From Hydractinia symbiolongicarpus (Eukaryota; Cnidaria; Hydrozoa; Anthoathecata; Hydractiniidae): 64,000 nt of DNA. This document shows positions 1 to 12,401 of this stretch, piece by piece (within the stretch, counting starts at the first letter, position 1; the number at the start of each line of letters is the position of its first letter). The stretch lies in assembly GCF_029227915.1 (NCBI RefSeq), contig NC_079885.1:20223001-20287000 (forward strand). Direction: 5' to 3'. A program made the translations under genes and the position numbers. The notes beneath the pieces were generated by a model. The model ran no database searches. It was not told the DNA's origin and worked only from the letters and a program-made list of their open reading frames with translations.

Positions 1-46
1 TTTCGGTTATCAGCCGAACGCGCTAACCAATTGCGCCACGGAGACA
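1..46 (-). pseudogene. Partial tRNA-Asn-like copy with anticodon GAT, cut by window edge
   Basis: Only the 5' half of the minus-strand tRNA is in the window. The acceptor, D-arm and anticodon-stem sequences match the intact class, but the anticodon loop reads CTGATAA, so the anticodon is GAT (Ile) rather than GTT. Because the body keeps Asn-type sequence I read this as a point mutation in a redundant copy, though a chimeric decoding tRNA is formally possible. Confidence 0.6.
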
Positions 47-508
47 TGAAACTTACTGAAGTTTCCCTATTTACAAGCTGTCTCATTTACCTTCATTTAT
101 TTTTATTAGCACATCTGTTGATGCCAGTAAACATGGCTACAAGAGTAACACTACCGTTGCTCTTACAGTTAACGTGACATTAGGAATAAGAGGCAGTGAT
201 AGCACTCTTTGATTCATCTGATCGAAGTATTTGTTCATTGCGTCCCCGGGTGGGCTTAACCACCAACTTTTCCGTTAACAGCCAAACGCGCTAACCAATT
301 CCGGCACGGAGACACGAAACATGCTGAAGTTTTGCTATTTACAAGTTGGCTCATGTACTTTCATTTATTTTTAATAGCACATCTGATGATGCCAGCAAAC
401 ATGCCTACAAGAGTAACACTACCGTTGCTCTTACAGTTAACGTGACATTAGGAATAAGAGGCAGTGATAGCACTCTTTGATTCATCTGATCGAAGTATTT
501 GTTCATTG

Positions 509-582
509 CGTCCCCGGGTGGGCTTGAACCACCAACTTTTCCGTTAACAGCTAAACGCGTTAACCAATTCCGGCACGGAGAC
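509..582 (-). pseudogene. tRNA-Asn-like copy, class B (broken D arm and anticodon stem)
   Basis: Representative of the class that recurs at 1852, 3195, 5880, 7223 and elsewhere. Anticodon GTT and the T arm with its B-box are kept. The 5' D-stem strand is CCGG instead of GCGC, giving C-C and G-G mismatches, and the anticodon stem has a G-G mismatch at 30-40. A mature cloverleaf should be unstable, so I call it a tRNA pseudogene. The units near 241, 2927 and 5612 also lack one base in the T loop (cttaacc for cttgaacc). Confidence 0.75.
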
Positions 583-777
583 ACGAAACATACTGAAGTT
601 TTCCTATTTACAAGTTGGCTCATTTACTTTCATTTATTTTTAATAGCACATCTGTTGATGCAAGTAAACATGGCTACAAGAGTAGCACTACCGTTGCTCT
701 TACAGTAAACGTGACATTAGGAATAAGAGGCAGTGATAGCACTCTCTGATTCTTCTGATGGACATATTTGTTCACCG

Positions 778-779
778 CT

Positions 780-810
<31 letters not shown>

Positions 811-851
811 CGTTAACAGCCGAACGCGCTAACCAATTGCGGTACGGAGAC
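778..851 (-). pseudogene. tRNA-Asn-like copy, class C (1-72, D-stem and anticodon-stem mismatches)
   Basis: Representative of units near 1315, 2390, 3465, 4002, 4539, 5076 and others. The discriminator end reads cttcccc on the plus strand instead of cgtcccc, which breaks pair 1-72 (G-A). The D stem has a C-C mismatch at 10-25 and the anticodon stem a G-G mismatch at 30-40. Anticodon GTT and the T arm persist. These units carry a different spacer type, with ctagttagctaattcaattt on the 5' side of the tRNA. Confidence 0.75.
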
Positions 852-1045
852 ACGAAACATACTGAAGTATCCCTATTTACTAGTTAGCTAATTCAATTTC
901 AATGTTTTTAACACCACATCTGACTATGCAGGTAAACGTAGTTTCAAGACTAAAATTACCGTTGCTTTTACAATTATCGTGACATTAGGAATCATAAGTA
1001 GTGGTAGCTCTATCTGTTTCATCTGATCGAAGTATTTGTTCATTG

Positions 1046-1057
1046 CGTCCCCGGGTA

Positions 1058-1102
<45 letters not shown>

Positions 1103-1119
1103 AATTGCACCACGGAGAC
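1046..1119 (-). tRNA. tRNA-Asn (GUU) candidate, two G-U wobbles
   Basis: The full cloverleaf can form. The D stem is GTGC/GCGC, with a T-G wobble at 11-24, and the T stem has a G-T wobble at 52-62 (plus strand gggtagg). The anticodon loop is CTGTTAA and the T loop TTCAAGC. Confidence 0.65.
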
Positions 1120-1316
1120 ATGAAACTTACTGAAGTTTCCCTATTTACAAGTTGTCTCATTTACTTTCATTTATTTTTATTAGCACATCTGTTGATGCCA
1201 GTAAACATGGCTACAAGAGTAACACTACCGTTGCTCTTACAGTTAACGTGACATTAGGAATAAGAGGCAGTGATGGCGCTCTCTGATTCTTCTGATGGAC
1301 ATATTGGTTCATTGCT

Positions 1317-1347
<31 letters not shown>

Positions 1348-1589
1348 CCTTAACAGCGGAACGCGCTAACCAATTCCGGCACGGAGACACGAAACATACT
1401 GAAGTATCCCTATTTACTAGTTAGCTAATTCAATTTCAATGTTTTTGACACTACATCTGACTATGCAGGTAAACGTAGTTTCAAGACTAAAACTACAGTT
1501 GCTTTTATAATTATCGTGACATTAGGAATCAGAAGCAGTGGTAGCACTATCTGTTTTATCTGATCGAAGTATTTGTTCATTGCGTCCCA

Positions 1590-1639
<50 letters not shown>

Positions 1640-2120
1640 AATTGCGCCACGGAAACATGAAACTTACTGAAGTTTCCCTATTTACAAGTTGTCTCATTTA
1701 CTTTCATTTATTTTTATTAGCACATCTGTTGATGCCAGTAAACATGGCTACAAGAGTAACACTACCGTTGCTCTTACAGTAAACGTGACATTAGGAATAA
1801 GAGGCAGTGATAGCACTCTTTGATTCATCTGATCGAAGTATTTGTTCATTGCGTCCCCGGGTGGGCTTGAACCACCAACTTTTCCGTTAACAGCTAAACG
1901 CGCTAACCAATTCCGGCACGGAGACACGAAACATACTGAAGTTTTCCTATTTACAAGTTGGCTCATTTACTTTCATTTATTTTTAATAGCACATCTGACT
2001 ATGCAGGTAAACGTAGTTTCAAGACTAAAACTACCGTTGCTTTTACAATTATCGTGACACTAGGAATCATAAGCAGGGGTAGCATTATCTGTTTCATCTG
2101 TTCGAAGTGTTTGTTCATTG

Positions 2121-2177
<57 letters not shown>

Positions 2178-2194
2178 AATTGCGCCACGGAGAC
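2121..2194 (-). tRNA. tRNA-Asn (GUU)
   Basis: Intact copy. The seven acceptor pairs form (4-69 is T-G), as do the D stem GCGC/GCGC, the anticodon stem TTCGG/CCGAA and the T stem GGTGG/CCACC. The anticodon loop is CTGTTAA and the T loop TTCAAGC. Internal A-box and B-box sequences are canonical. There is no intron and CCA is not encoded. The first run of four T on the transcribed strand lies about 90 nt past the 3' end, so a close Pol III terminator is missing. Confidence 0.85.
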
Positions 2195-2674
2195 ATGAAA
2201 CTTACTGAAGTTTCCCTATTTACAAGTTGTCTCATTTACTTTCATTTATTTTTAATAGCACATCTGTTGATGCGAGTAAACATGGCTACAAGAGTAACAC
2301 TACCGTTGCTCTTACAGTTAACGTGACATTATGAATAAGAGGCAGTGATAGCACTCTCTGATTCTTCTGATGGACATGTTTGTTCATCGCTACCCCGGGT
2401 GGGCTTGAACCACCAACCTTTCCGTTAACAGCCAAACGCGCTAACCAATTGCGGTACGGAGACACGAAACATACTGAAGTATCCCTATTTACTAGTTAGC
2501 TAATTCAATTTCAATGTTTTTAACACCCCATCTGACTATGCAGGTAAACGTAGTTTCAAGACTAAAATTACCGTTGCTTTTACAATTATCGTGACATTAG
2601 GAATCATAAGTAGTGGTAGCTCTATCTGTTTCATCTGATCGAAGTATTTGTTCATTGCGTCCCCGGGTAGGCTG

Positions 2675-2714
<40 letters not shown>

Positions 2715-3465
2715 AATTGCGCCACGGAGACATGAAACTTACTGAAGTTTCCCTATTTACAAGTTGTCTCATTTACCTTCATTTATTTTTATTAGCACAT
2801 CTGTTGATGCCAGTAAACATGGCTACAAGAGTAACACTACCGTTGCTCTTACAGTTAACGTGACATTAGGAATAAGAGGCAGTGATAGCACTCTTTGATT
2901 CATCTGATCGAAGTATTTGTTCATTGCGTCCCCGGGTGGGCTTAACCACCAACTTTTCCGTTAACAGCCAAACGCGCTAACCAATTCCGGCACGGAGACA
3001 CGAAACATGCTGAAGTTTTGCTATTTACAAGTTGGCTCATGTACTTTCATTTATTTTTAATAGCACATCTGATGATGCCAGCAAACATGCCTACAAGAGT
3101 AACACTACCGTTGCTCTTACAGTTAACTTGACATTAGGAATAAGAGGCAGTGATAGCACTCTTTGATTCATCTGATCGAAGTATTTGTTCATTGCGTCCC
3201 CGGGTGGGCTTGAACCACCAACTTTTCCGTTAACAGCTAAACGCGTTAACCAATTCCGGCACGGAGACACGAAACATACTGAAGTTTTCCTATTTACAAG
3301 TTGGCTCATTTACTTTCATTTATTTTTAATAGCACATCTGTTGATGCAAGTAAACATGGCTACAAGAGTAGCACTACCGTTGCTCTTACAGTAAACGTGA
3401 CATTAGGAATAAGATGCAGTGATAGCACTCTCTGATTCTTCTGATGGACATATTTGTTCACCGCT

Positions 3466-3496
<31 letters not shown>

Positions 3497-3731
3497 CGTT
3501 AACAGCCGAACGCGCTAACCAATTGCGGTACGGAGACACGAAACATACTGAAGTATCCCTATTTACTAGTTAGCTAATTCAATTTCAATGTTTTTAACAC
3601 CACATCTGACTATGCAGGTAAACGTAGTTTCAAGACTAAAATTACCGTTGCTTTTACAATTATCGTGACATTAGGAATCATAAGTAGTGGTAGCTCTATC
3701 TGTTTCATCTGATCGAAGTATTTGTTCATTG

Positions 3732-3743
3732 CGTCCCCGGGTA

Positions 3744-3788
<45 letters not shown>

Positions 3789-3805
3789 AATTGCGCCACG
3801 GAGAC
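3732..3805 (-). tRNA. tRNA-Asn (GUU), T-stem wobble variant
   Basis: All four stems form; the only deviation is the plus-strand gggtagg, which gives a G-T wobble at 52-62 of the T stem. Anticodon GTT, with a normal B-box core. Confidence 0.75.
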
Positions 3806-4002
3806 ATGAAACTTACTGAAGTTTCCCTATTTACAAGTTGTCTCATTTACTTTCATTTATTTTTATTAGCACATCTGTTGATGCCAGTAAACATGGCTAC
3901 AAGAGTAACACTACCGTTGCTCTTACAGTTAACGTGACATTAGGAATAAGAGGCAGTGATGGCGCTCTCTGATTCTTCTGATGGACATATTGGTTCATTG
4001 CT

Positions 4003-4033
<31 letters not shown>

Positions 4034-4268
4034 CCTTAACAGCGGAACGCGCTAACCAATTCCGGCACGGAGACACGAAACATACTGAAGTATCCCTATT
4101 TACTAGTTAGCTAATTCAATTTCAATGTTTTTGACACTACATCTGACTATGCAGGTAAACGTAGTTTCAAGACTAAAACTACAGTTGCTTTTATAATTAT
4201 CGTGACATTAGGAATCAGAAGCAGTGGTAGCACTATCTGTTTTATCTGATCGAAGTATTTGTTCATTG

Positions 4269-4342
4269 CGTCCCCGGGCGGGCTTGAACCACCAACCTTT
4301 CGGTTAGCAGCCGAACGCCCTAACCAATTGCGCCACGGAGAC
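4269..4342 (-). pseudogene. tRNA-Asn-like copy with anticodon GCT
   Basis: The plus strand reads ggttagcagcc, so the anticodon loop is CTGCTAA with anticodon GCT, which would read serine AGC/AGU codons. The body is tRNA-Asn and lacks the long variable arm of tRNA-Ser. The D stem has a G-G mismatch at 12-23. Most likely a mutated redundant copy. Confidence 0.65.
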
Positions 4343-4539
4343 ATGAAAATTACTGAAGTTTCCCTATTTACAAGTTGGCTCATTTACTTTCATTTATTTT
4401 TATAAGCACATCTGATGATGCCAGTAAACATGGCTACAAGAGTAACACTACCGTTGCTCTTAGGGTGAACGTGACATTAGGAATAAGAGGCAGTGATAGC
4501 ACTCTCTGATTCTTCTGATGGACATATTTGTTCATCGCT

Positions 4540-4570
<31 letters not shown>

Positions 4571-4805
4571 CGTTAACAGCCGAACACGCTAACCAATTAC
4601 GGCACGGAGACACGAAACATACTAAAGTATCCCTATTTACTAGTTAGCTAATTCAATTTCAATGTTTTTAACACCACATCTGACTATGCAAGTACACGTA
4701 GTTTCAAGACTAAAACTACCGTTGCTTTTACAATTATCGTGACATTAGGAATCATAAGCAGTGGTAGCACTATCTGTTTCACCTGATCGAAGTATTTGTT
4801 CATTG

Positions 4806-4831
4806 CGTCCCCGGGTGGGCTTGAACCACCT

Positions 4832-4862
<31 letters not shown>

Positions 4863-4879
4863 AGTTGCGCCACGGAGAC
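4806..4879 (-). tRNA. tRNA-Asn (GUU)
   Basis: All four stems pair. It differs from the majority only in the variable loop (cctacc for ccaacc on the plus strand) and one D-loop base (ccagttg for ccaattg), neither of which breaks pairing. Anticodon GTT. Confidence 0.75.
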
Positions 4880-5359
4880 ATGAAACTTACTGAAGTTTCC
4901 CTATTTACAAGTTGTCTCATTTACTTTCATTTATTTTTAATAGCACATCTGTTGATGCAAGTAAACATGGCTACAAGAGTAACACTACCGTTGCTCTTAC
5001 AGTTAACGTGACATTATGAATAAGAGGCAGTGATAGCACTCTCTGATTCTTCTGATGGACATGTTTGTTCATCGCTTCCCTGGGTGGGCTTGAACCACCA
5101 ACCTTTCCGTTAACAGCCAAACGCGCTAACCAATTGAGGTACGGAGACACGAAACATACTGAAGTATCCCTATTTACTAGTTAGCTAATTCAATTTCAAT
5201 GTTTTTAACACCACATCTGACTATGCAGGTAAACGTAGTTTCAAGAATAAAAATACCGTTGCTTTTACAATTATCGTGACATTAGGAATCATAAGTAGTG
5301 GTAGCTCTATCTGTTTCATCTGATCGAAGTATTTGTTCATTGTGTCCCCGGGTAGGCTA

Positions 5360-5399
<40 letters not shown>

Positions 5400-6148
5400 A
5401 ATTGCGCCACGGAAACATGAAACTTACTGAAGTTTCCCTATTTACAAGTTGTCTCATTTACTTTCATTTATTTTTATTAGCACATCTGTTGATGCCAGTA
5501 AACATGGCTACAAGAGTAACACTACCGTTGCTCTTACAGTAAACGTGACATTAGGAATAAGAGGCAGTGATAGCACTCTTTGATTCATCTGATCGAAGTA
5601 ATTGTTCATTGCGTCCCCGGGTGGGCTTAACCACCAACTTTTCCGTTAACAGCCAAACGCGATAACCAATTCCGGCACGGAGACACGAAACATGCTGAAG
5701 TTTTCCTATTTACAAGTTGGCTCATGTACTTTCATTTATTTTTAATAGCACATCTGATCATGCCAGCAAACATGGCTACAAGAGTAACACTACCGTTGGT
5801 CTTACAGTTAACGTGACATTAGGAATAAGAGGCAGTGATAGCACTCTTTGATTCATCTGATCGAAGTATTTGTTCATTGCGTCCCCGGGTGGGCTTGAAC
5901 CACCAACTTTTCCGTTAACAGCTAAACGCGCTAACCAATTCCGGCACGGAGACACGAAACATACTGAAGTTTTCCTATTTACAAGTTGGCTCATTTACTT
6001 TCATTTATTTTTAATAGCACATCTGACTATGCAGGTAAACGTAGTTTCAAGACTAAAACTACCGTTGCTTTTACAATTATCGTGACACTAGGAATCATAA
6101 GCAGGGGTAGCATTATCTGTTTCATCTGTTCGAAATGTTTGTTCATTG

Positions 6149-6205
<57 letters not shown>

Positions 6206-6222
6206 AATTGCGCCACGGAGAC
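6149..6222 (-). tRNA. tRNA-Asn (GUU)
   Basis: Identical in its 74-nt block to the copy at 2121 and lies 4,028 bp from it, so it belongs to the duplicated 15-unit block. All stems are intact and the anticodon is GTT. Confidence 0.85.
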
Positions 6223-6702
6223 ATGAAACTTACTGAAGTTTCCCTATTTACAAGTTGTCTCATTTACTTTCATTTATTTTTAATAGCACATCTGTTGATG
6301 CGAGTAAACATGGCTACAAGAGTAACACTACCGTTGCTCTTACAGTTAACGTGACATTATGAATAAGAGGCAGTGATAGCACTCTCTGATTCTTCTGATG
6401 GACATGTTTGTTCATCGCTACCCCGGGTGGGCTTGAACCACCAACCTTTCCGTTAACAGCCAAACGCGCTAACCAATTGCGGTACGGAGACACGAAACAT
6501 ACTGAAGTATCCCTATTTACTAGTTAGCTAATTCAATTTCAATGTTTTTAACACCACATCTGACTATGCAGGTAAACGCAGTTTCAAGACTAAAATTACC
6601 GTTGCTTTTACAATTATCGTGACATTAGGAATCATAAGTAGTGGTAGCTCTATCTGTTTCATCTGATCGAAGTATTTGTTCATTGCGTCCCCGGGTAGGC
6701 TG

Positions 6703-6742
<40 letters not shown>

Positions 6743-7493
6743 AATTGCGCCACGGAGACATGAAACTTACTGAAGTTTCCCTATTTACAAGTTGTCTCAT
6801 TTACTTTCATTTATTTTTATTAGCACATCTGTTGATGCCAGTAAACATGGCTACAAGAGTAACACTACCGTTGCTCTTACAGTTAACGTGACATTAGGAA
6901 TAAGAGGCAGTGATAGCACTCTTTGATTCATCTGATCGAAGTATTTGTTCATTGCGTCCCCGGGTGGGCTTAACCACCAACTTTTCCGTTAACAGCCAAA
7001 CGCGCTAACCAATTCCGGCACGGAGACACGAAACATGCTGAAGTTTTGCTATTTACAAGTTGGCTCATGTACTTTCATTTATTTTTAATAGCACATCTGA
7101 TGATGCCAGCAAACATGCCTACAAGAGTAACACTACCGTTGCTCTTACAGTTAGCGTGACATTAGGAATAAGAGGCAGTGATAGCACTCTTTGATTCATC
7201 TGATCGAAGTATTTGTTCATTGCGTCCCCGGGTGGGCTTGAACCACCAACTTTTCCGTTAACAGCTAAACGCGTTAACCAATTCCGGCACGGAGACACGA
7301 AACATACTGAAGTTTTCCTATTTACAAGTTGGCTCATTTACTTTCATTTATTTTTAATAGCACATCTGTTGATGCGAGTAAACATGGCTACAAGAGTAGC
7401 ACTACCGTTGCTCTTACAGTAAACGTGACATTAGGAATAAGAGGCAGTGATAGCACTCTCTGATTCTTCTGATGGACATATTTGTTCACCGCT

Positions 7494-7524
<31 letters not shown>

Positions 7525-7759
7525 CGTTAACAGCCGAACGCGCTCACCAATTGCGGTACGGAGACACGAAACATACTGAAGTATCCCTATTTACTAGTTA
7601 GCTAATTCAATTTCAATGTTTTTAACACCACATCTGACTATGCAGGTAAACGTAGTTTCAAGACTAAAATCACCGTTGCTTTTACAATTATCGTGACATT
7701 AGGAATCATAAGTAGTGGTAGCTCTATCTGTTTCATCTGATCGAAGTATTTGTTCATTG

Positions 7760-7771
7760 CGTCCCCGGGTA

Positions 7772-7816
<45 letters not shown>

Positions 7817-7833
7817 AATTGCGCCACGGAGAC
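7760..7833 (-). tRNA. tRNA-Asn (GUU), T-stem wobble variant
   Basis: Same sequence as the copy at 3732, 4,028 bp away. A G-T wobble at 52-62 is the only weak pair. Confidence 0.75.
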
Positions 7834-8299
7834 ATGAAACTTACTGAAGTTTCCCTATTTACAAGTTGTCTCATTTACTTTCATTTATTTTTATTAGCAC
7901 ATCTGTTGATGCCAGTAAACATGGCTACAAGAGTAACACTACCGTTGCTCTTACAGTTAACGTGACATTAGGAATAAGAGGCAGTGATAGCACTCTTTGA
8001 TTCATCTGATCGAAGTATTTGTTCATTGCGTCCCCGGGTGGGCTTGAACCACCAACTTTTCCGTTAACAGCCAAACGCGCTAACCAATTCCGGCACGGAG
8101 ACACGAAAGATACTGAAGTTTTCCTATTTACAAGTTGGCTCATTTACTTTCATTTATTTTTAATAGCACATCTGATGATGCCAGCAAACATGGCTACAAG
8201 AGTAACACTACCGTTGCTCTTACAGTTAACGTGACATTAGGAATAACAGGCAGTGATAGCACTCTCTTATTCTTCTGATGGACATATTTGTTCATCGCT

Positions 8300-8330
<31 letters not shown>

Positions 8331-9102
8331 CGTTAACAGCCGAACGCGCTAACCAATTGCGGTACGGAGACACGAAACATACTGAAGTATCCCTATTTAC
8401 TAGTTAGCTAATTCAATTTCAATCTTTTTAACACCACATCTGACTATGCAGGTAAACATAGTTTCAAGACTAAAATTACCGTTGCTTTTACAATTATCGT
8501 GACATTAGGAATCGTAAGTAGTGGTAGCTCTATCTGTTTCATCTGATCGAAGTATTTGTTCATTGCGTCCCCGGGTGGGCTCGAACCACCCACCTTTCGG
8601 TTAACAGCCAAACGCGCTAACCAATTGCGCAACGGAGACATGAAACTTACTGAAGTTTCCCTATTTACAAGTTGGCTCATTTACTTTCATTTATTTTTAT
8701 TAGCACATCTGTTGATGCCAGTAGACATGGCTACAAGGGTAACACTACCGTTGCTCTTACAGTAAACGTGACATTAGGAATAAGAGGCAGTGATAGCACT
8801 CTCTGATTCTTCTGATGGACATATTTGTTCATCGCTTCCCTGGGTGGGCTTGAACCACCAACCTTTCCGTTAACAGCCGAACGCGCTAACCAATTGCGGC
8901 ACGGAGATACTAATCATACTGAAGTATCCCTATTTACTAGTTAGCTAATTCAATTTCAATGTTTTTAACACCACATCTGACTATGCAGGTAAACGTAGTT
9001 TCAAGACTAAAACTACCGTTGTTTTTACAATTATCGTGACATTAGGAATCATAAGCAGTGGTAGCACTATCTATTTCATCTGATCGAAGTATTTGTTCAT
9101 TG

Positions 9103-9159
<57 letters not shown>

Positions 9160-9176
9160 AATTGCGCCACGGAGAC
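9103..9176 (-). tRNA. tRNA-Asn (GUU)
   Basis: Intact cloverleaf with the consensus block sequence and anticodon GTT. Its upstream spacer reads gaaaattactg, which gives TTTT just 5' of this tRNA on the transcribed strand. That is the first T-run met by a transcript from the next gene at 9372. Confidence 0.85.
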
Positions 9177-9371
9177 ATGAAAATTACTGAAGTTTCCCTA
9201 TTTACAAGTTGGCTCATTTACTTTCATTTATTTCTAATAGCACATCTGATGATGCCAGTAAACATGGCTACAAGAGTAACACTACCGTTGCTCTTACAGT
9301 TAACGTGACATTAGGAATAAGAGGCAGTGATAGCGCTCTCTGATTCTTCTGATGGACATATTTGTTCATTG

Positions 9372-9382
9372 CGTCCCCGGGC

Positions 9383-9428
<46 letters not shown>

Positions 9429-9445
9429 AATTGCGCCACGGAGAC
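9372..9445 (-). tRNA. tRNA-Asn (GUU)
   Basis: Intact, with a T-G wobble at 51-63 of the T stem (plus strand gggcggg). Adjacent intact copies at 9103 and 9372 break the usual intact/broken alternation. The first TTTT downstream is about 190 nt away. Confidence 0.82.
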
Positions 9446-9642
9446 ATGGAAATTACTGAAGTTTCCCTATTTACAAGTTGGCTCATTTACTTTTATTTAT
9501 TTTTAATAGCACATCTGATGATGCCAGTAAACATGCCTACAAGAGTAACACTACCGTTGCTCTTACAGTTAACGTGACATTAGGAATAAGAGGCAGTGAT
9601 AGCACTCTCTGATTCTTCTGATGGACATATTTGTTCATCGCT

Positions 9643-9673
<31 letters not shown>

Positions 9674-9908
9674 CCTTAACAGCCGAACGCGCAAACCAAT
9701 TGCGGCACGGAGATACGAAATATACTGAAGTGTCCCTATTTACTAGTTAGCTAATTCAATTTCAATGTTTTTAACACCACATCTGACTATGCAGGTAAAC
9801 GTAGTTTCAAGACTAAAACTACCGTTGTTTTTACAATTATCGTGACATTAGGAATCATAAGCAGTGGTAGCTCTATCCGTTTCATCTGATCGAAGTATTT
9901 GTTCATTG

Positions 9909-9920
9909 CGTCCCCGGGTA

Positions 9921-9965
<45 letters not shown>

Positions 9966-9982
9966 AATTGCGCCACGGAGAC
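9909..9982 (-). tRNA. tRNA-Asn (GUU), T-stem wobble variant
   Basis: All stems form, with one G-T wobble at 52-62. It is repeated identically one dimer (537 bp) later. Confidence 0.75.
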
Positions 9983-10179
9983 ATGAAACTTACTGAAGGT
10001 TCCCTATTTACAAGTTGTCTCATTTACTTTCATTTATTTTTAATAGCACATCTGATGATGCCAGTAAACATGCCTACAAGAGTAACACTACCGTTGCTCT
10101 TACAGTTAACGTGACATTAGGAATAAGAGGCAGTGATAGCACTCTCTGATTCTTCTGATGGACATATTTGTTCATCGCT

Positions 10180-10210
<31 letters not shown>

Positions 10211-10445
10211 CCTTAACAGCCGAACGCGCAAACCAATTGCGGCACGGAGATACGAAATATACTGAAGTGTCCCTATTTACTAGTTAGCTAATTCAATTTC
10301 AATGTTTTTAACACCACATCTGACTATGCAGGTAAACGTAGTTTCAAGACTAAAACTACCGTTGTTTTTACAATTATCGTGACATTAGGAATCATAAGCA
10401 GTGGTAGCTCTATCCGTTTCATCTGATCGAAGTATTTGTTCATTG

Positions 10446-10457
10446 CGTCCCCGGGTA

Positions 10458-10502
<45 letters not shown>

Positions 10503-10519
10503 AATTGCGCCACGGAGAC
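10446..10519 (-). tRNA. tRNA-Asn (GUU), T-stem wobble variant
   Basis: Identical to the copy at 9909, at a spacing of exactly 537 bp. All stems form and the anticodon is GTT. Confidence 0.75.
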
Positions 10520-10985
10520 ATGAAACTTACTGAAGGTTCCCTATTTACAAGTTGTCTCATTTACTTTCATTTATTTTTAATAGCACATCTGTTGATGCCA
10601 GTAAACATGGCTACAAGAATAACACTACCGTTGCTCTTACAGTTAACGTGACATTAGGAATAAGAGGGAGTGATAGCACTCTTTGATTCATCTGATCGAA
10701 GTATTTGTTCATTGCGTCCCCGGATGGGCTTGAACCACCAACTTTTCCGTTAACAGCCAAACGCGCTAACCAATTCCGGCACGGAGACACGAAACATACT
10801 GAAGTTTTCCTATTTACAAGTTGGCTCATTTACTTTCATTTATTTTTAATAGCACATCTGATGATGCGAGTAAACATGGCTACAAGAATAACACTACCGT
10901 TGCTCTTACAGTTAACATGACATTAGGAATAAGAGGCAGTGATAGCACTCTCTGATCCTTCTGTTGGACATGTTTGTTCATCGCT

Positions 10986-11016
<31 letters not shown>

Positions 11017-11268
11017 CGTTAACAGCCAAACGCGCTAACCAATTGCAGTACGGAGACACGAAACATACTGAAGTATCCCTATTTACTAGTTAGCTAATTC
11101 AATTTCAATGTTTTTAACACAACATCTGACTATGCAGGTAAACGTAGTTTCAAGACTAAAATTACCGTTGCTTTTACAATTATCGTGACATTAGGAATCA
11201 TAAGTAGTGGTAGCTCTATCTGTTTCATCTGTTCGAAGTATTTGTTCATTGCGTCCCCGGGTGGGCTG

Positions 11269-11308
<40 letters not shown>

Positions 11309-11789
11309 AATTGCGCCACGGAGACACGAAACATGCTGAAGTTTTCCTATTTACAAGTTGGCTCATTTACTTTCATTTATTTTTAATAGCACATCTGATG
11401 ATGCCAGCAAACATGGCTACAAGAGTAACACTACCGTTGCTCTTACAGTTAAGGTGACATTGGGAATAAGAGGCAGTGATAGCACTCTTTCATTCATCTG
11501 ATCGAAGTATTTGTTCATTGCGTCCCCGGGTGGGCTTGAACCACCAACTTTTCCGTTAACAGCCAAACGCGCTAATCAATTCCGGCACGGGGACACGAAA
11601 CATACTGAAGTTTTCCTATTTACAAGTTGGCTCATTTACTTTCATTTATTTTTAATAGCACATCTGACTATGCAGGTAAACGTAGTTTCAAGACTAAAAC
11701 TACCGTTGCTTTTACAATTATCGTGACATTAGGAATCATAAGCAGTGGTAGCTCTATCTGTAACATCTGATCGAAGTATTTGTTCATTG

Positions 11790-11822
<33 letters not shown>

Positions 11823-11863
11823 AGTTAACAGCCGAACGCGCTAACCAATTGCGCCACGGAGAC
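11790..11863 (-). tRNA. tRNA-Asn (GUU), anticodon-stem wobble variant
   Basis: The plus strand reads ttcagttaacag, so anticodon-stem pair 30-40 is a G-T wobble instead of G-C. The other stems are intact and the anticodon is GTT. Confidence 0.7.
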
Positions 11864-12327
11864 ATGAAACTTACTGAAGGTTCCCTATTTACAAGTTGGC
11901 TCATTTACTTTCATTTATTTCTAATAGCACATCTGATGATGCCAGTAAACATGGCTACAAGACTAACACTACCGTTGCTCTTACAGTTAACGTGACATTA
12001 GGAATAAGAGGCAGTGATAGCACTCTATCATTCATCTGATCGAAGTATTTGTTCATTGCGTCCCCGGGTGGGCTTGAACCACCAACTTTTCCGTTAACAG
12101 CCAAACGCGCTAATCAATTCCGGCACGGGGACACGAAACATACTGAAGTTTTCCTATTTACAAGTTGGCTCATTTACTTTCATTTATTTTTAATAGCACA
12201 TCTGACTATGCAGGTAAACGTAGTTTCAAGACTAAAACTACCGTTGCTTTTACAATTATCGTGACACTAGGAATCATAAGCAGGGGTAGCATTATCTGTT
12301 TCATCTGTTCGAAGTGTTTGTTCATTG

Positions 12328-12384
<57 letters not shown>

Positions 12385-12401
12385 AATTGCGCCACGGAGA
12401 C
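12328..12401 (-). tRNA. tRNA-Asn (GUU)
   Basis: Consensus intact block. It sits in the 2,956-bp duplicated block and has an identical partner at 15284. Confidence 0.85.
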
